This document shows positions 1 through 10,867 of a stretch of 34,467 bases of DNA, one piece after another (the first letter of the stretch is position 1; each line of letters starts with the position of its first letter). This stretch comes from Chryseobacterium gleum (GTDB lineage: Bacteria > Bacteroidota > Bacteroidia > Flavobacteriales_D > Sanyastnellaceae), in NCBI GenBank assembly GCA_945874695.1, contig CAMCHP010000032.1, positions 1 through 34,467 of the forward strand, given 5' to 3'. A model generated the notes under the pieces. The model saw only the letters and a list, made by a program, of their open reading frames with translations, had not been told where the DNA came from and made no database searches. A program made the position numbers and the translations under genes.

Positions 1-1
1 A

Positions 2-520
2 TTCTCAGAAGGAGAGTCGGTGCGCGTTGCAGGGTTTCGAATCGGTGCAGAGTACATGCGTGTACATCGCTTCGGTTTTGGCGTGTACGATCTCAGTGCC
101 CCTGTACGAAAAACGACCTATACCAATGCAGATACGTCGTTTGCTCCCGCCAGCTTAACCCTGCGCTACAATAGCATTTACTACGAGCGGGTGCTTTACT
201 TCGACCGATCGTGGGAAGTTTCAGGAACCGGACATTTAGGCGCAGGACAAATCATTGTCAACAAGCCCGATGAACTCACCGGTGTGTTCCGATTCTATGA
301 AACACTCGACGTTACCCCGCTCGAACTTTCAGCATCGGGGTACTACCATTTAACTTGGTGGCTCAGTGCGGGCTTGGGTTTGGGCTATCGCGTAATGCTG
401 AACACACCGCGCGAAATAATGCCCTTGTACAATTCGTCGGTGTACCTCGCCAAAGTTAAAGTGCGCGTAGGTAAAGCAACGCGCATGCTTTGGAACAAGA
501 ATGCGCGCAACGAATATTGA
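2..520 (+). CDS. Outer-membrane beta-barrel-like protein, C-terminal part (5' truncated)
   Basis: The reading frame is open through the left edge, so this is the tail of a longer gene; a GTG at position 20 is the first possible start inside the window but is unlikely to be the real one. The 172 visible residues alternate polar and aromatic/hydrophobic residues in short strands separated by turns (for example around GLGLGYRVML), as in porin-like or OprD/TonB-type barrels. The protein ends in a short polar tail rather than the usual terminal aromatic residue. I do not recognise a specific family. It is convergent with the secreted SprB-repeat gene, with only 11 bp between stop codons. An envelope location is inferred from the strand pattern only. 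Confidence 0.55.
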   Translation, partial: FSEGESVRVAGFRIGAEYMRVHRFGFGVYDLSAPVRKTTYTNADTSFAPASLTLRYNSIYYERVLYFDRSWEVSGTGHLGAGQIIVNKPDELTGVFRFYETLDVTPLELSASGYYHLTWWLSAGLGLGYRVMLNTPREIMPLYNSSVYLAKVKVRVGKATRMLWNKNARNEY

Positions 521-531
521 GGCGCATTGCG

Positions 532-3354
532 TTAGTTCTTGAAGAACTGCTTGCTGAATGCGCCAGCCTCCGTTACAACTTGCAAATAGTAGCTCCCCAC
601 AGGCAAGGTCTCTACGTTCACGATGGCCTCAAGCACTGAAGCGATTGGCAAATCGAACACCACACGGCCTTGCAAATCAAGAAGAGTAACCTGACGAATC
701 GGTTCGGTTGAAGCGATCGTAACAAACGCACGCGCAGGGTTAGGGTACATCTGGAAACCGAAATCGACCAACTCAAAGATCGAAGTCGTTAAATCGGCAT
801 CCAAGGTTGTTGTACATCCCAAAGCATCGGTGACGGTAACGGCATAGTTTCCTTCTTCAGCAAGCAATTCAATATTTTGAGTGGTTTGCCCTGAATTCCA
901 AACGAAGCTATAAGGCGGTGTACCGCCCGTAACGTCGATTGCAATTGACCCTCCACCCAAACTGATATCTGTTGGAATAGGAATGAGATCAACCAAAATA
1001 ACCTCGAGCAATTCAGGCTCATTGAGCGTGAAGTTGTCATTCCAAATGCAGCCATTGCCATCGGTAACAACTACAGAATACGTGTCAGCAACCACGTCAA
1101 CGAGGTTTAGTGAAGTACTGCCATTCGACCATGATGCAGCAGGCGTTCCGGTACCGCCGCTGAGTTCGAGCACAATGCTTCCTGTCGCAGTTCCAAAACA
1201 AGCCACATCTTCGAGGGTTGCACTTCCCGTGAACAACGCGGGTTCAGTGATCTCAAGGTCTTGCACGAAAGAACAGCCGTTCTCATCGGTGACCATGATT
1301 TCATAGAATCCAGCCTCGAGGTTAATCGGATCACTGTTCAACCAGGTGATGGTGCTTTCACCAGTTCCGCCGGTGGCCACAGCCGTGCCTTGGGTTGAAC
1401 CGCCAAAACAGGCGATGGGTGCAAAGTCAACATTTAATTGCAGTTGCGGCGTGTTTGCAACGCTGTAGGTTCCTACGACGACACAGCCCGCGCCGTCGGT
1501 GATGCTTACGCTGTAATCGCCTGAGCAAAGGTCGGTGATGCTCGCACCGGTTGCTTCATTGCTCCAGGCGTAGCTTACCGGTTCAGTGGCGTTTTCAAGC
1601 GACAAGGCAATGCTGCCATCGCACGAATCAAAACAAAGTGGTGCAAGTGATGCAGCGCTCACGGTTGGACCATCGACTGCAGTAACGGTAGCAACGGTAG
1701 TTACGGTGCAGCCATTTGCGTCAATCACTTCGATCGGATAGGTTCCAGCGAAGTTGACTTCAATCGATCCTGCACCTTGGTACGGCGGGGTGCCGCCCGT
1801 TGCTTCAACTTCGATAAAGGCTACCCCACCAGCGCAGGGGAGTTCTGCGGGTGTAGTGGCCACTTCCAATGGGGTTGGGGCAACAACCGAAACGGAGGTC
1901 GACGTAGTGCAACCGTTCGCATCGACCACGTCGAAGGTGTAGTCTCCGGGTGCAAGCGAGAAGGTACCTGTGCCGCTGAATGGCGCAGTGCCGCCGATGG
2001 CGCTCACGGTAACCTCAGCTTCTTCACCAAAACAGCCAATGTTTGCGATGTCGGTCGTGAGTTCGAGGACTTCAGGTTCGTCAATTTCAAAGATGAATTC
2101 AAGGTTGTAACCTACAGCATCGGTAACGAGCAATCCATAAACACCCGCATTGAGGTTGGTCAATTGCTCACCTTGGCTCCATGTGAAAGTATAGGGTGGG
2201 GTAGCTCCAACAACGCTCACCAATTCGAGGGCTCCATCCGCAGCTCCGAAACAACTCACGTTTACGGTGTTTACATCAACCACCAACGGTTGCGGTGCGG
2301 TGACCGTAAACGAGGCATTGGTTGTGCAGTTGTTGTTATCGGTTACCGTGTAGTTGTAGGTTCCAGGTGCAATGTTGAGCGGAAAATTTGCCACAGCACC
2401 AATGCCCGCGATCGTGAAGGTATAATTGGGAGTACCGCCATTGGCGACCAAATTTACACTGCCTTGACCATCAGGAAAGAGCGCGTTTACAACCGTTGCA
2501 CTCGTTGTTAACGCAGGCGGGGCGGTAAGCGTAGCTTGCTCAGTGAATTGTTGCCCAACGGCATCTGTAATGGTTACTCCGTAGGTTCCGGCAGCGAGGT
2601 TGGTGCGGTCTTCAGCAGTTGAACCATCTGACCACAAGAATGAATAAGGGGGCACACCTGTATTTACAGTTACCATAATGCTGCCATTGGCGCTGCCCGC
2701 GCAGGTAGGATTCGCCGCTTGCACCGATGCCGTTAAAGCTTGCGCTTGGGGTAGCACTAAGAAAGTTGAGCCGCTTCCGTCGCCAGATGTGGCATTGTTG
2801 AGGTTGACTGAGTTCCCCGAAGCCGTAAAGCGCACCGAGCCCTGTCCGACTGCCGGTGCAGTCCACTGGAAGTTGAATTGGTTGTTTGGCGTAACCCCAT
2901 CATGCTCAACGTAAGTTCGGCCGTTTTGTGGGCCAACGGTGAGTGTTTTCTGTTTCACGTTGGAAGCCAAGTTCGAATACCCCGCCAAGGGCTGATTGCC
3001 CGGCGTGGTTAAACACGTCATTTGGAAACCGCGACCGCCGGGCGTACCCGAAGTATTGTTCACCGTTACCCGCATGTCGTAGGTTGTTCCGGGCACGTAG
3101 GCCAGAACAGGATCGGTTGTACCAACTTCAAAAATGTTGATGATGACGCTTACCGTTCCAAATGCGCTGCCGCCGTGGCATTGTGCACAGGTTGTTTCAC
3201 CAGGGGCACCGGTGTTGCCCGCATTGGCTTGTGTGGCTCGGCCGTTTGAGTTCGATGAAAGCGTTACAACTACGAATGCAAAAAGGCAGAAGGTGATGGC
3301 ATAACGGTATTTCTGAACGAATTTCGTTCGTGTAGCGAATGTCAGCATAAACAT
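532..3354 (-). CDS. Secreted SprB-repeat protein with N-terminal CXXCH/Reeler-like (choice-of-anchor V) domain and T9SS type A sorting tail
   Basis: This is a 940-residue secreted protein. Residues about 15-40 form a signal peptide with a long hydrophobic core. A CAQCH motif (residues 56-60) followed by GG opens a domain to about residue 200 that resembles the Reeler-like choice-of-anchor V domain of Bacteroidota proteins. About nine SprB-type repeats follow (roughly 210-850), each with a GG-TPPY-F-W core, a G-Y-V-TD strand and often a D-NGC turn. The last 75 residues carry the T9SS type A pattern: YPNPA, then LLDLQGRVV, LPVGSYYLQV and a terminal basic KQFFKN. Family knowledge says such proteins pass the outer membrane through the type IX system and are surface-anchored or released; SprB itself is a gliding adhesin. 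A role in adhesion is inference. CXXCH could bind c-type heme, or may only be a conserved cysteine pair of this domain. Confidence 0.9.
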   Translation of the reverse strand: MFMLTFATRTKFVQKYRYAITFCLFAFVVVTLSSNSNGRATQANAGNTGAPGETTCAQCHGGSAFGTVSVIINIFEVGTTDPVLAYVPGTTYDMRVTVNNTSGTPGGRGFQMTCLTTPGNQPLAGYSNLASNVKQKTLTVGPQNGRTYVEHDGVTPNNQFNFQWTAPAVGQGSVRFTASGNSVNLNNATSGDGSGSTFLVLPQAQALTASVQAANPTCAGSANGSIMVTVNTGVPPYSFLWSDGSTAEDRTNLAAGTYGVTITDAVGQQFTEQATLTAPPALTTSATVVNALFPDGQGSVNLVANGGTPNYTFTIAGIGAVANFPLNIAPGTYNYTVTDNNNCTTNASFTVTAPQPLVVDVNTVNVSCFGAADGALELVSVVGATPPYTFTWSQGEQLTNLNAGVYGLLVTDAVGYNLEFIFEIDEPEVLELTTDIANIGCFGEEAEVTVSAIGGTAPFSGTGTFSLAPGDYTFDVVDANGCTTSTSVSVVAPTPLEVATTPAELPCAGGVAFIEVEATGGTPPYQGAGSIEVNFAGTYPIEVIDANGCTVTTVATVTAVDGPTVSAASLAPLCFDSCDGSIALSLENATEPVSYAWSNEATGASITDLCSGDYSVSITDGAGCVVVGTYSVANTPQLQLNVDFAPIACFGGSTQGTAVATGGTGESTITWLNSDPINLEAGFYEIMVTDENGCSFVQDLEITEPALFTGSATLEDVACFGTATGSIVLELSGGTGTPAASWSNGSTSLNLVDVVADTYSVVVTDGNGCIWNDNFTLNEPELLEVILVDLIPIPTDISLGGGSIAIDVTGGTPPYSFVWNSGQTTQNIELLAEEGNYAVTVTDALGCTTTLDADLTTSIFELVDFGFQMYPNPARAFVTIASTEPIRQVTLLDLQGRVVFDLPIASVLEAIVNVETLPVGSYYLQVVTEAGAFSKQFFKN

Positions 3355-3379
3355 GTTTTGGTAATACGTCTCTTAATGG

Positions 3380-3411
3380 CGAAGGTAAGCCATGCTAAGC
3401 ATAAACTTCAA
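3380..3411 (-). promoter_or_regulatory. Putative promoter of the SprB-repeat gene
   Basis: On the minus strand TTG (3411-3409) is followed after 21 bp by TACCTTCG (3387-3380), one base off the Bacteroidota -7 consensus TAnnTTTG. The predicted start of transcription lies about 20 nt before the ATG. Confidence 0.4.
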
Positions 3412-3469
3412 CGCCACGGCGAATGTTCAAAAACTAATGCGATTTATCAGCATCATGTATGTGCAATTC

Positions 3470-5572
<2,103 letters not shown>

Positions 5573-5582
5573 CTTGCAGCGA

Positions 5583-6776
5583 ATGATCGATCGAGCCCAA
5601 ACTCCATTCCAATTTTGGAAGAGCTCTGCAGCGCTGTTTGTGTTGTGCCTCATTTTTGGCGCACTCAACATTTACAACGACCGCTTTGAAATGCGCGATA
5701 TGCAGGTGTATTTCGATGCGGCCGGTAAATTGTTGGCAGGGGAGAGTCCGTATGGGCAAGCTTTCGGATTGAGTTCAGGGTTTTACAAGTATTCTCCAGC
5801 GGCAGCTTTGGTGTTTGCGCCCTTTCATGCGGTGGGTTGGTTTACGGCGCGGGTGATATTTTACCTCATCATTGCGGCATCAATTGCTTGGCATCTCCCG
5901 CGATTTATGGCTCGAATTGCAGACCAGTTTAACCGTCAATCTGCTGTTACCACAGGGGCCATTGCCTTGACTACTTTGACCTTGGCGGGGCATTTTTCGC
6001 GCGAGCTGCTCTTAGGAAACGTGAATTGGTTGTTGCTTGTGCTGCTGTTGCTTGCTTTCTTCCGCATGGAGCGCCAGCCCTACCTTTCAGGCGTGCTATT
6101 TGCTTTCGCCTTGGCATTTAAGCCTCACTTTGCGGTGCTAATTCCTTGGTTTTTGCTGCGCCAACAGTTTGCCGTTTTAATGGCGGCAGCCTCTGCTTTG
6201 TTGGTTTTATTTTTTCTGCCTGCGGCAGGATGGGGGATGGCCCACAACCTCGATTTGTTGCACGAATGGCTCGATGCGATGCGGGCACACAACCAGGCCT
6301 TGGCTGACAGTCCGAATACCCTCTACGGCGTACCGTCGCGTTGGTTCGGTATTGAAGGAAGTTGGTTGGTGCTTATGACCTTGGCGATTGTTGCCGTATC
6401 CTTGGGCGTGTGGATTTTAATGAACTGGTACCGCGAGTCGCTCGGTCGCTTGAAGCCGCGCCACAATCTGTTTTTAGAGTACGCACTCATTCTCGCCATC
6501 ATCCCGAACCTTGTGCACACCGACACAGAGCACTTCATGTGGACCTTTCCTTTGTTGGCCCTGTTTTTTATGCTGCTTCCAGCCCTTGCAATGAAATGGA
6601 GGGTATTGTTGCTCGCTGTTTGGGCGCTATGTGTGATTCCGTTCACCTTAGCTACGCCAGACCTCTGGGGAGCCGATGGCTCGCGTTGGCTTGAACAGAG
6701 CGGTGTTTTGGGCTGGGCAAATGTTGCACTGTGTGGGTTGGCCTTGACGGCGCGTCGTTTAACGCGCGGGCAATGA
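5583..6776 (+). CDS. GT87-type (DUF2029) integral membrane glycosyltransferase
   Basis: The product is about 397 residues with roughly ten hydrophobic segments. An early extracytoplasmic loop, DMQVYFDAAGKLLAGESPYG, is followed by FYKYSPAAALVFAPF; this D-Y-AA-L-G-PY pattern is characteristic of the DUF2029/GT87 family of GT-C enzymes. Family members such as actinobacterial PimE transfer mannose from polyprenyl-phosphate-mannose at the outer face of the cytoplasmic membrane. The acceptor here cannot be read from the sequence. The ATG at 5583 is 10 bp after the ligA stop; a TTG at 5574 in the same frame is an alternative start. Linkage to ligA probably reflects packing rather than shared function. 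Confidence 0.82.
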   Translation: MIDRAQTPFQFWKSSAALFVLCLIFGALNIYNDRFEMRDMQVYFDAAGKLLAGESPYGQAFGLSSGFYKYSPAAALVFAPFHAVGWFTARVIFYLIIAASIAWHLPRFMARIADQFNRQSAVTTGAIALTTLTLAGHFSRELLLGNVNWLLLVLLLLAFFRMERQPYLSGVLFAFALAFKPHFAVLIPWFLLRQQFAVLMAAASALLVLFFLPAAGWGMAHNLDLLHEWLDAMRAHNQALADSPNTLYGVPSRWFGIEGSWLVLMTLAIVAVSLGVWILMNWYRESLGRLKPRHNLFLEYALILAIIPNLVHTDTEHFMWTFPLLALFFMLLPALAMKWRVLLLAVWALCVIPFTLATPDLWGADGSRWLEQSGVLGWANVALCGLALTARRLTRGQ

Positions 6777-6816
6777 TCGCCTACGTAATCGCCGGTTTAA
6801 GTGGCGTTTTTGATAA

Positions 6817-6835
6817 TTAGGAATTCAATTCCTAA
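6817..6835 (+). promoter_or_regulatory. 19-bp perfect palindrome upstream of the ATPase gene (putative operator)
   Basis: TTAGGAATTCAATTCCTAA is a perfect odd palindrome (9-bp arms around one C). It ends 20 bp before the GTG start at 6856 and runs into AAATTTAC, which could serve as a degenerate TAnnTTT box. Its position suggests an operator overlapping or adjoining the promoter; no regulator gene is next to it. Confidence 0.45.
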
Positions 6836-6855
6836 ATTTACAAAAATTATGTACT

Positions 6856-8010
6856 GTGATCATTGCGCGAGAAATTGCACCCAAAATTAGAGAGGCGCTC
6901 GATAAATACCCCATCGTTGCGATAACCGGTCCGCGTCAATCGGGTAAAACCACCTTGTCGCAAATGATTGCTCCAGGCTACACCTATGTGAATTTGGAAG
7001 ATCTTTCATTGCGTGAATTTGCCGTGTCAGATCCCAAAGGCTTTTTGGAAACTTATAATTCAGGGGCAATTCTCGACGAGATTCAATATGCACCGGGCTT
7101 GTTTTCGTATCTGCAAGTGAGGACTGACGTGAGCAAGCAGAATGGCGAATACATTATCACAGGTTCGCAAAATTTCTTGCTTTTGGAGCGAATAACGCAG
7201 TCACTAGCAGGTAGAGTTGCGCTTTTTAATTTGTTGCCCTTTTCGGTTGATGAGTTGAAGTCGGGTAATTTTAATTTTCCCAGTTGGGAAGAATACCTGC
7301 TTTTTGGTTCATTTCCACGGAAGTGGGTGAATGCTATTGATGCTTTCGATTTTTATGCGAATTACCTGAGAACATATATCGAACGCGATGTACGTTTGAT
7401 TAAGAACATCAAGAATTTAGAAACATTTCAGAAGTTTGTGCGCTTACTCGCGGGGCGGGCGGGGCAACTCTACAACCAAAGCAGCTTGGGTAATGAATTG
7501 GGCTTAGACAACAAAACGATTGATTCTTGGATGAATTTATTGGAGGCGTCGTTTGTTGCATTTCGACTGAAGCCCTATCATTCCAATTTCAATAAGCGTT
7601 TGATTAAGACCCCTAAGGTGTATTTTTATGACACCGGGTTGTTAGCCTATTTATTGGGCATCCGTTCGGCAGAAATGTTGAATTTACACTTTGCCAAGGG
7701 GCAATTGTTTGAGAATTTTATTCTTCTCGAGAAGATTAAACATGCGTGGAATTACAGTACCCACGAACAATTTTATTTCTGGCGTGATGCGCTTGGAAAC
7801 GAGATTGACCTACTCATTGAACGCGATAATTCACTGCTGGCTGTAGAGATTAAATCTTCGAAAACGATTCATCAAGATTTTTTCAAAGTTTTACGTGACT
7901 TCAGTAAAGGCAAACCGCAAGTGACAAGCTTTCTGGTACATGGAGGAACCGAAATCCAAAAACGTTCTGACGTCACTGTGCTGAGTTTTGCTGCCCTGAA
8001 TGAGATATAA
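6856..8010 (+). CDS. AAA ATPase with C-terminal DUF4143 (PD-(D/E)XK-like) domain
   Basis: The 384-residue protein has a P-loop GPRQSGKTT (25-33), a Walker B strand ending ILDE (72-75), and a sensor-like YIITGSQNFLL. The C-terminal part is DUF4143; its core E316-I-D318 ... E331-I-K333 follows the spacing of PD-(D/E)XK nuclease folds. These proteins are common, patchily distributed and functionally uncertain; links to mobile elements or defence are suggested by their distribution, not shown here. The GTG at 6856 is chosen because IIAREI before the P-loop is where the family begins. An ATG at 6849 is out of frame. The gene is visibly richer in A/T and uses different codons from ligA and the GT87 gene, suggesting transfer. 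A palindrome lies just upstream. Confidence 0.92.
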   Translation: MIIAREIAPKIREALDKYPIVAITGPRQSGKTTLSQMIAPGYTYVNLEDLSLREFAVSDPKGFLETYNSGAILDEIQYAPGLFSYLQVRTDVSKQNGEYIITGSQNFLLLERITQSLAGRVALFNLLPFSVDELKSGNFNFPSWEEYLLFGSFPRKWVNAIDAFDFYANYLRTYIERDVRLIKNIKNLETFQKFVRLLAGRAGQLYNQSSLGNELGLDNKTIDSWMNLLEASFVAFRLKPYHSNFNKRLIKTPKVYFYDTGLLAYLLGIRSAEMLNLHFAKGQLFENFILLEKIKHAWNYSTHEQFYFWRDALGNEIDLLIERDNSLLAVEIKSSKTIHQDFFKVLRDFSKGKPQVTSFLVHGGTEIQKRSDVTVLSFAALNEI

Positions 8011-8063
8011 TCTAACTGAATCGTAAAGATTTATAGACTTTTCTACGCTATCGAATTTCAAAT

Positions 8064-8963
8064 ATGAAGCAAAGCATCTACCAAATCGTTTATTCGAAGC
8101 ACATCAATTGGCTGCTTCGCAATGCGAATCGTCATGTGAATCGCATACTCGGCACCTCGTTTGAGTTGCCACCGTCAGGGGCGCTTCGGGTGCATGCAAC
8201 GGGCGGACAACCCTTCAGCATGCTTACCAACCAAACGAATTATGTGACGCACCTCATCTTTTGGCGCGGCTATCAAAACTTTGAGTACACCAAGATTTTT
8301 GTCAAACTCTTGCCGAAGATTAATGGCTTCTATGATGTAGGAGCCAACATTGGTTATTACAGTTTGCTCGCAGCATCGATTCGGCCTGAGCTCCAGATTA
8401 CTGCTTTTGAACCTTCGCGTGGACCGCTTCACTACCTTCGAGCGAATTGCGACATCAACCGCTTCCAAAACATCCTTGTTGAAGATCTGGCCTTGGCCGA
8501 TGTGGTTGGTGAGATCACATTCTACGAGAACCAAAGCAAGAAGTACACTTACGTGAAACACAACTTAGGTGGCGAAGGGAACGCGGGCAGCAAAACCAAT
8601 GCGGGACAGTTCTCAACCAACACCGTGAAAGCAATCACTTTTGATGCGTACACGAAGCTGCACCAGCCTCAGCACATTGATCTAATCAAGATCGACACGG
8701 AGGGAACAGAACATTTGATCTTAGGTTCGGCACAAGAAACACTCAGAAAGTACCGACCCATTGTGATCTGTGAAACCTTGTTCAATGCGAATGAAGGCGA
8801 ACTGGAGCAAATTTTTGCTCCGCTTGATTACGCCTTCTACAATGAAGCTCCGAATAAATTGGTGCGCGTTGAGAGCATTCAACGAACGACCGACAACGGA
8901 ATTCGCAATTGCTTTTTCGTTCCCAAAGAAAAACAACACCTCATTGCAGAATTTACCGTCTGA
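8064..8963 (+). CDS. FkbM family SAM-dependent methyltransferase
   Basis: This is a 299-residue class I methyltransferase. SAM-binding motif I is DVGANIGYYS (91-100), with the ribose-binding acidic residue in AFEP (E116). The FkbM hallmark IDLIKIDTEGTEHLIL lies at 205-220. Family members O-methylate sugars or polyketides and are frequent in surface polysaccharide loci; the substrate here is unknown. The gene stands alone, 53 bp after the ATPase gene, and converges on the M1 peptidase gene with 5 bp between stops. Its last 29 bases form one arm of the opposing gene's terminator. Confidence 0.9.
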   Translation: MKQSIYQIVYSKHINWLLRNANRHVNRILGTSFELPPSGALRVHATGGQPFSMLTNQTNYVTHLIFWRGYQNFEYTKIFVKLLPKINGFYDVGANIGYYSLLAASIRPELQITAFEPSRGPLHYLRANCDINRFQNILVEDLALADVVGEITFYENQSKKYTYVKHNLGGEGNAGSKTNAGQFSTNTVKAITFDAYTKLHQPQHIDLIKIDTEGTEHLILGSAQETLRKYRPIVICETLFNANEGELEQIFAPLDYAFYNEAPNKLVRVESIQRTTDNGIRNCFFVPKEKQHLIAEFTV

Positions 8964-8969
8964 GGTGTT
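8924..8969 (-). terminator. Rho-independent terminator of the minus-strand M1 peptidase gene
   Basis: A 9-bp stem AACACCTCA/TGAGGTGTT (8935-8943 with 8961-8969) with a 17-nt loop begins at the peptidase stop codon. Read on the minus strand, it is followed by GTTTTTCTTT. It lies within the 3' end of the FkbM gene and may also slow transcription from that side. Confidence 0.7.
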
Positions 8970-10837
8970 TACATTTCATTAAGCAGTTCGTCAATTGAGT
9001 TCACCGCCACGGCGTGGTAGCCAGCACGTGCTTTTTTGTAAATATCGAGGGCGAGTTGCTGTTGCCCGCTTGCTTTGAGCGCCTTGTACAAGGGGTAATT
9101 GAACTTCCGACGTCCAACTTCAACCAAGAAATCTTCAAGCACGCCATACGCAGGCGTGTATTGATTTTTTACGGATTGCTCTAACCAAGCAAAGAGTACC
9201 TCATTGTTACCAGTTTCAGAAATGGCAAACGCATCATCGAGCTCTTGCAAGCGCGGCGCACCAATGCCTGCTGGAATGTTCGTCAAGAAGCGGAAACGCT
9301 CTTGATATACCCAGTTCCCCCAAGGCAACGATTTGGTTGCAAGCTCTCCATCGAGCCATTGCTGTAGGGCCTCATCAACCGCGTTGAGTCGGTCTGACAC
9401 AATTACAGGGCAATTATCAGGGAGACCAGGTCCGTAAACCCAGGCATCGATATTCACGGTCGCAACCTGCTCTTCCGTAAGCAATTTCGCCTTCAAATAA
9501 TCAATGAAGCGTTCGGTATCCATGACCGTGAACGCATGCTCAGCGAAGTAGGTCTTCAAGAAGGCATCAAAGGCTGGTCGGCCTACAGTTTCTTCGATCA
9601 AGCGCAAAAAGAAGTAGCCTTTGTCATAAGCAATGGCCGACATGCCATCGTCGGGGTTTCGTCCTTCCAGGTGCAGTTTCAAGTGGGTATCGTTCGGATT
9701 GCGATCCATGATCTCGGTGACTTCATCGCGCAGGCCTTGGTAGCTGAGCAACGAAAGCATTTCAGAGATCTCACGTCCGTAAACGGCCTCCATGATGCGG
9801 TTTTCAAAGTACACGGTGAAACCTTCATTGAGCCAGAAATCGTTCCAGGTGGCGTTGGTTACTAAGTTACCTGACCATGAGTGCGCCAATTCATGCGCAA
9901 CGAGTGCCGTCAACGACCGATCACCCGCGATAATTGTCGGCGTTGCAAACGTCAACATCGGATTTTCCATGCCTCCAAAAGGAAAGGCAGCGGGCAAGAT
10001 CAATAAGTCGTAGCGATCCCATGCGTAGGCGCCATAAAGCCCTTCGGCGGCCACGAGCATTTCTTCCATTTCAGCAAATTCCCAAGCTGCTGCGTCGATC
10101 AAATCAGGTGTGGCATAAACGGCAGTGCGTGCACCGACTTCGCGGTATGCAATGTCGCCAGCCGCGAGCGCCATCAGGTATGCAGGAATCGGCTTGTTCA
10201 TGCTGAAGCTGTACTTCCCGTCAGCCGATTTCGCCGTCGGATTGGTCGCGCTCATCAAGGCTAAACTTCCGGCAGGTACGGTAACATCCGCATCGTAGGT
10301 GAATCGAATACCCGGAGAGTCTTGGCAAGGAATCCAGGTACGGGCCAGAATCGCCTGCGACTGGGTGAACAAAAACGGTGTTTCACCTTCAACCCAAAGC
10401 AAAGCCTCCGCATCTGGCGAGGTGGTATATTCGATCACAACCTTTTCGGTTTGCGGCGTAATGGGAATCACCAAAGGCTGACCCAAGAATTCAGCTGCAG
10501 GTCCCACCTCAAAGGCAACATCGCCGCCGTCGTTGGTTGAAACCTTGTGAATGGTGAGTTGATTGATGTCGAACACGATCTCCTTCGCGCCTTCAAACTG
10601 CTCAATGCTGTACGACGCAATGCCGTTGATCGTGCGCGTGGCAAAGTCAACTGTAGCTGTCCAATTCAAATGATTTACACGGGCTTCGTTGGGGCGTGCA
10701 AACGAGTGGTGGTCGCGAACAAGTTTCATTTCAGCAATTTTTTCTTGGCTTTTCTCGCTGCGCTCGGATGGTTGATCACCGCAGTTTGTAGTGAGAACAG
10801 CGAATAAAACAGCAAGGGGGAGGAGGTTAAATTTCAT
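8969..10837 (-). CDS. M1 family zinc aminopeptidase, probable lipoprotein (leukotriene A4 hydrolase-like)
   Basis: The 622-residue product has the M1 gluzincin signature HELAH (315-319) with the third zinc ligand E338 in WLNEGF, and the exopeptidase motif GGMEN (288-292) that binds the substrate amino terminus. An N-terminal beta domain (about 50-235) and a helical C-terminal region resemble the leukotriene A4 hydrolase/cold-active aminopeptidase branch. The N-terminus is a short signal sequence ending LTTNC (Cys19) followed by a polar linker, a plausible if loose lipobox; Bacteroidota lipoboxes are permissive. It should act in the periplasm or on the outer membrane, trimming peptides for uptake. 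It is the last gene of the minus-strand run, 30 bp after bioY, and has its own TACCTTTG box and terminator. Confidence 0.95.
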   Translation of the reverse strand: MKFNLLPLAVLFAVLTTNCGDQPSERSEKSQEKIAEMKLVRDHHSFARPNEARVNHLNWTATVDFATRTINGIASYSIEQFEGAKEIVFDINQLTIHKVSTNDGGDVAFEVGPAAEFLGQPLVIPITPQTEKVVIEYTTSPDAEALLWVEGETPFLFTQSQAILARTWIPCQDSPGIRFTYDADVTVPAGSLALMSATNPTAKSADGKYSFSMNKPIPAYLMALAAGDIAYREVGARTAVYATPDLIDAAAWEFAEMEEMLVAAEGLYGAYAWDRYDLLILPAAFPFGGMENPMLTFATPTIIAGDRSLTALVAHELAHSWSGNLVTNATWNDFWLNEGFTVYFENRIMEAVYGREISEMLSLLSYQGLRDEVTEIMDRNPNDTHLKLHLEGRNPDDGMSAIAYDKGYFFLRLIEETVGRPAFDAFLKTYFAEHAFTVMDTERFIDYLKAKLLTEEQVATVNIDAWVYGPGLPDNCPVIVSDRLNAVDEALQQWLDGELATKSLPWGNWVYQERFRFLTNIPAGIGAPRLQELDDAFAISETGNNEVLFAWLEQSVKNQYTPAYGVLEDFLVEVGRRKFNYPLYKALKASGQQQLALDIYKKARAGYHAVAVNSIDELLNEM

Positions 10838-10853
10838 GCAAACAAGATTTGGT

Positions 10854-10861
10854 CAAAGGTA
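10854..10861 (-). promoter_or_regulatory. -7 promoter box before the M1 peptidase gene
   Basis: On the minus strand TACCTTTG is a perfect TAnnTTTG match ending 16 nt before the ATG. It overlaps the stop region of bioY. I see no TTG at the usual distance, so this may be a secondary promoter within the operon. Confidence 0.4.
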
Positions 10862-10867
10862 TGCTTT

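Noticed and set aside
1777-2511. 244-codon open frame antisense to the SprB-repeat gene
   Set aside because: It mirrors repetitive Gly/Thr/Val-rich coding sequence on the other strand; the predicted protein is Arg/Cys-rich and without recognisable domains.
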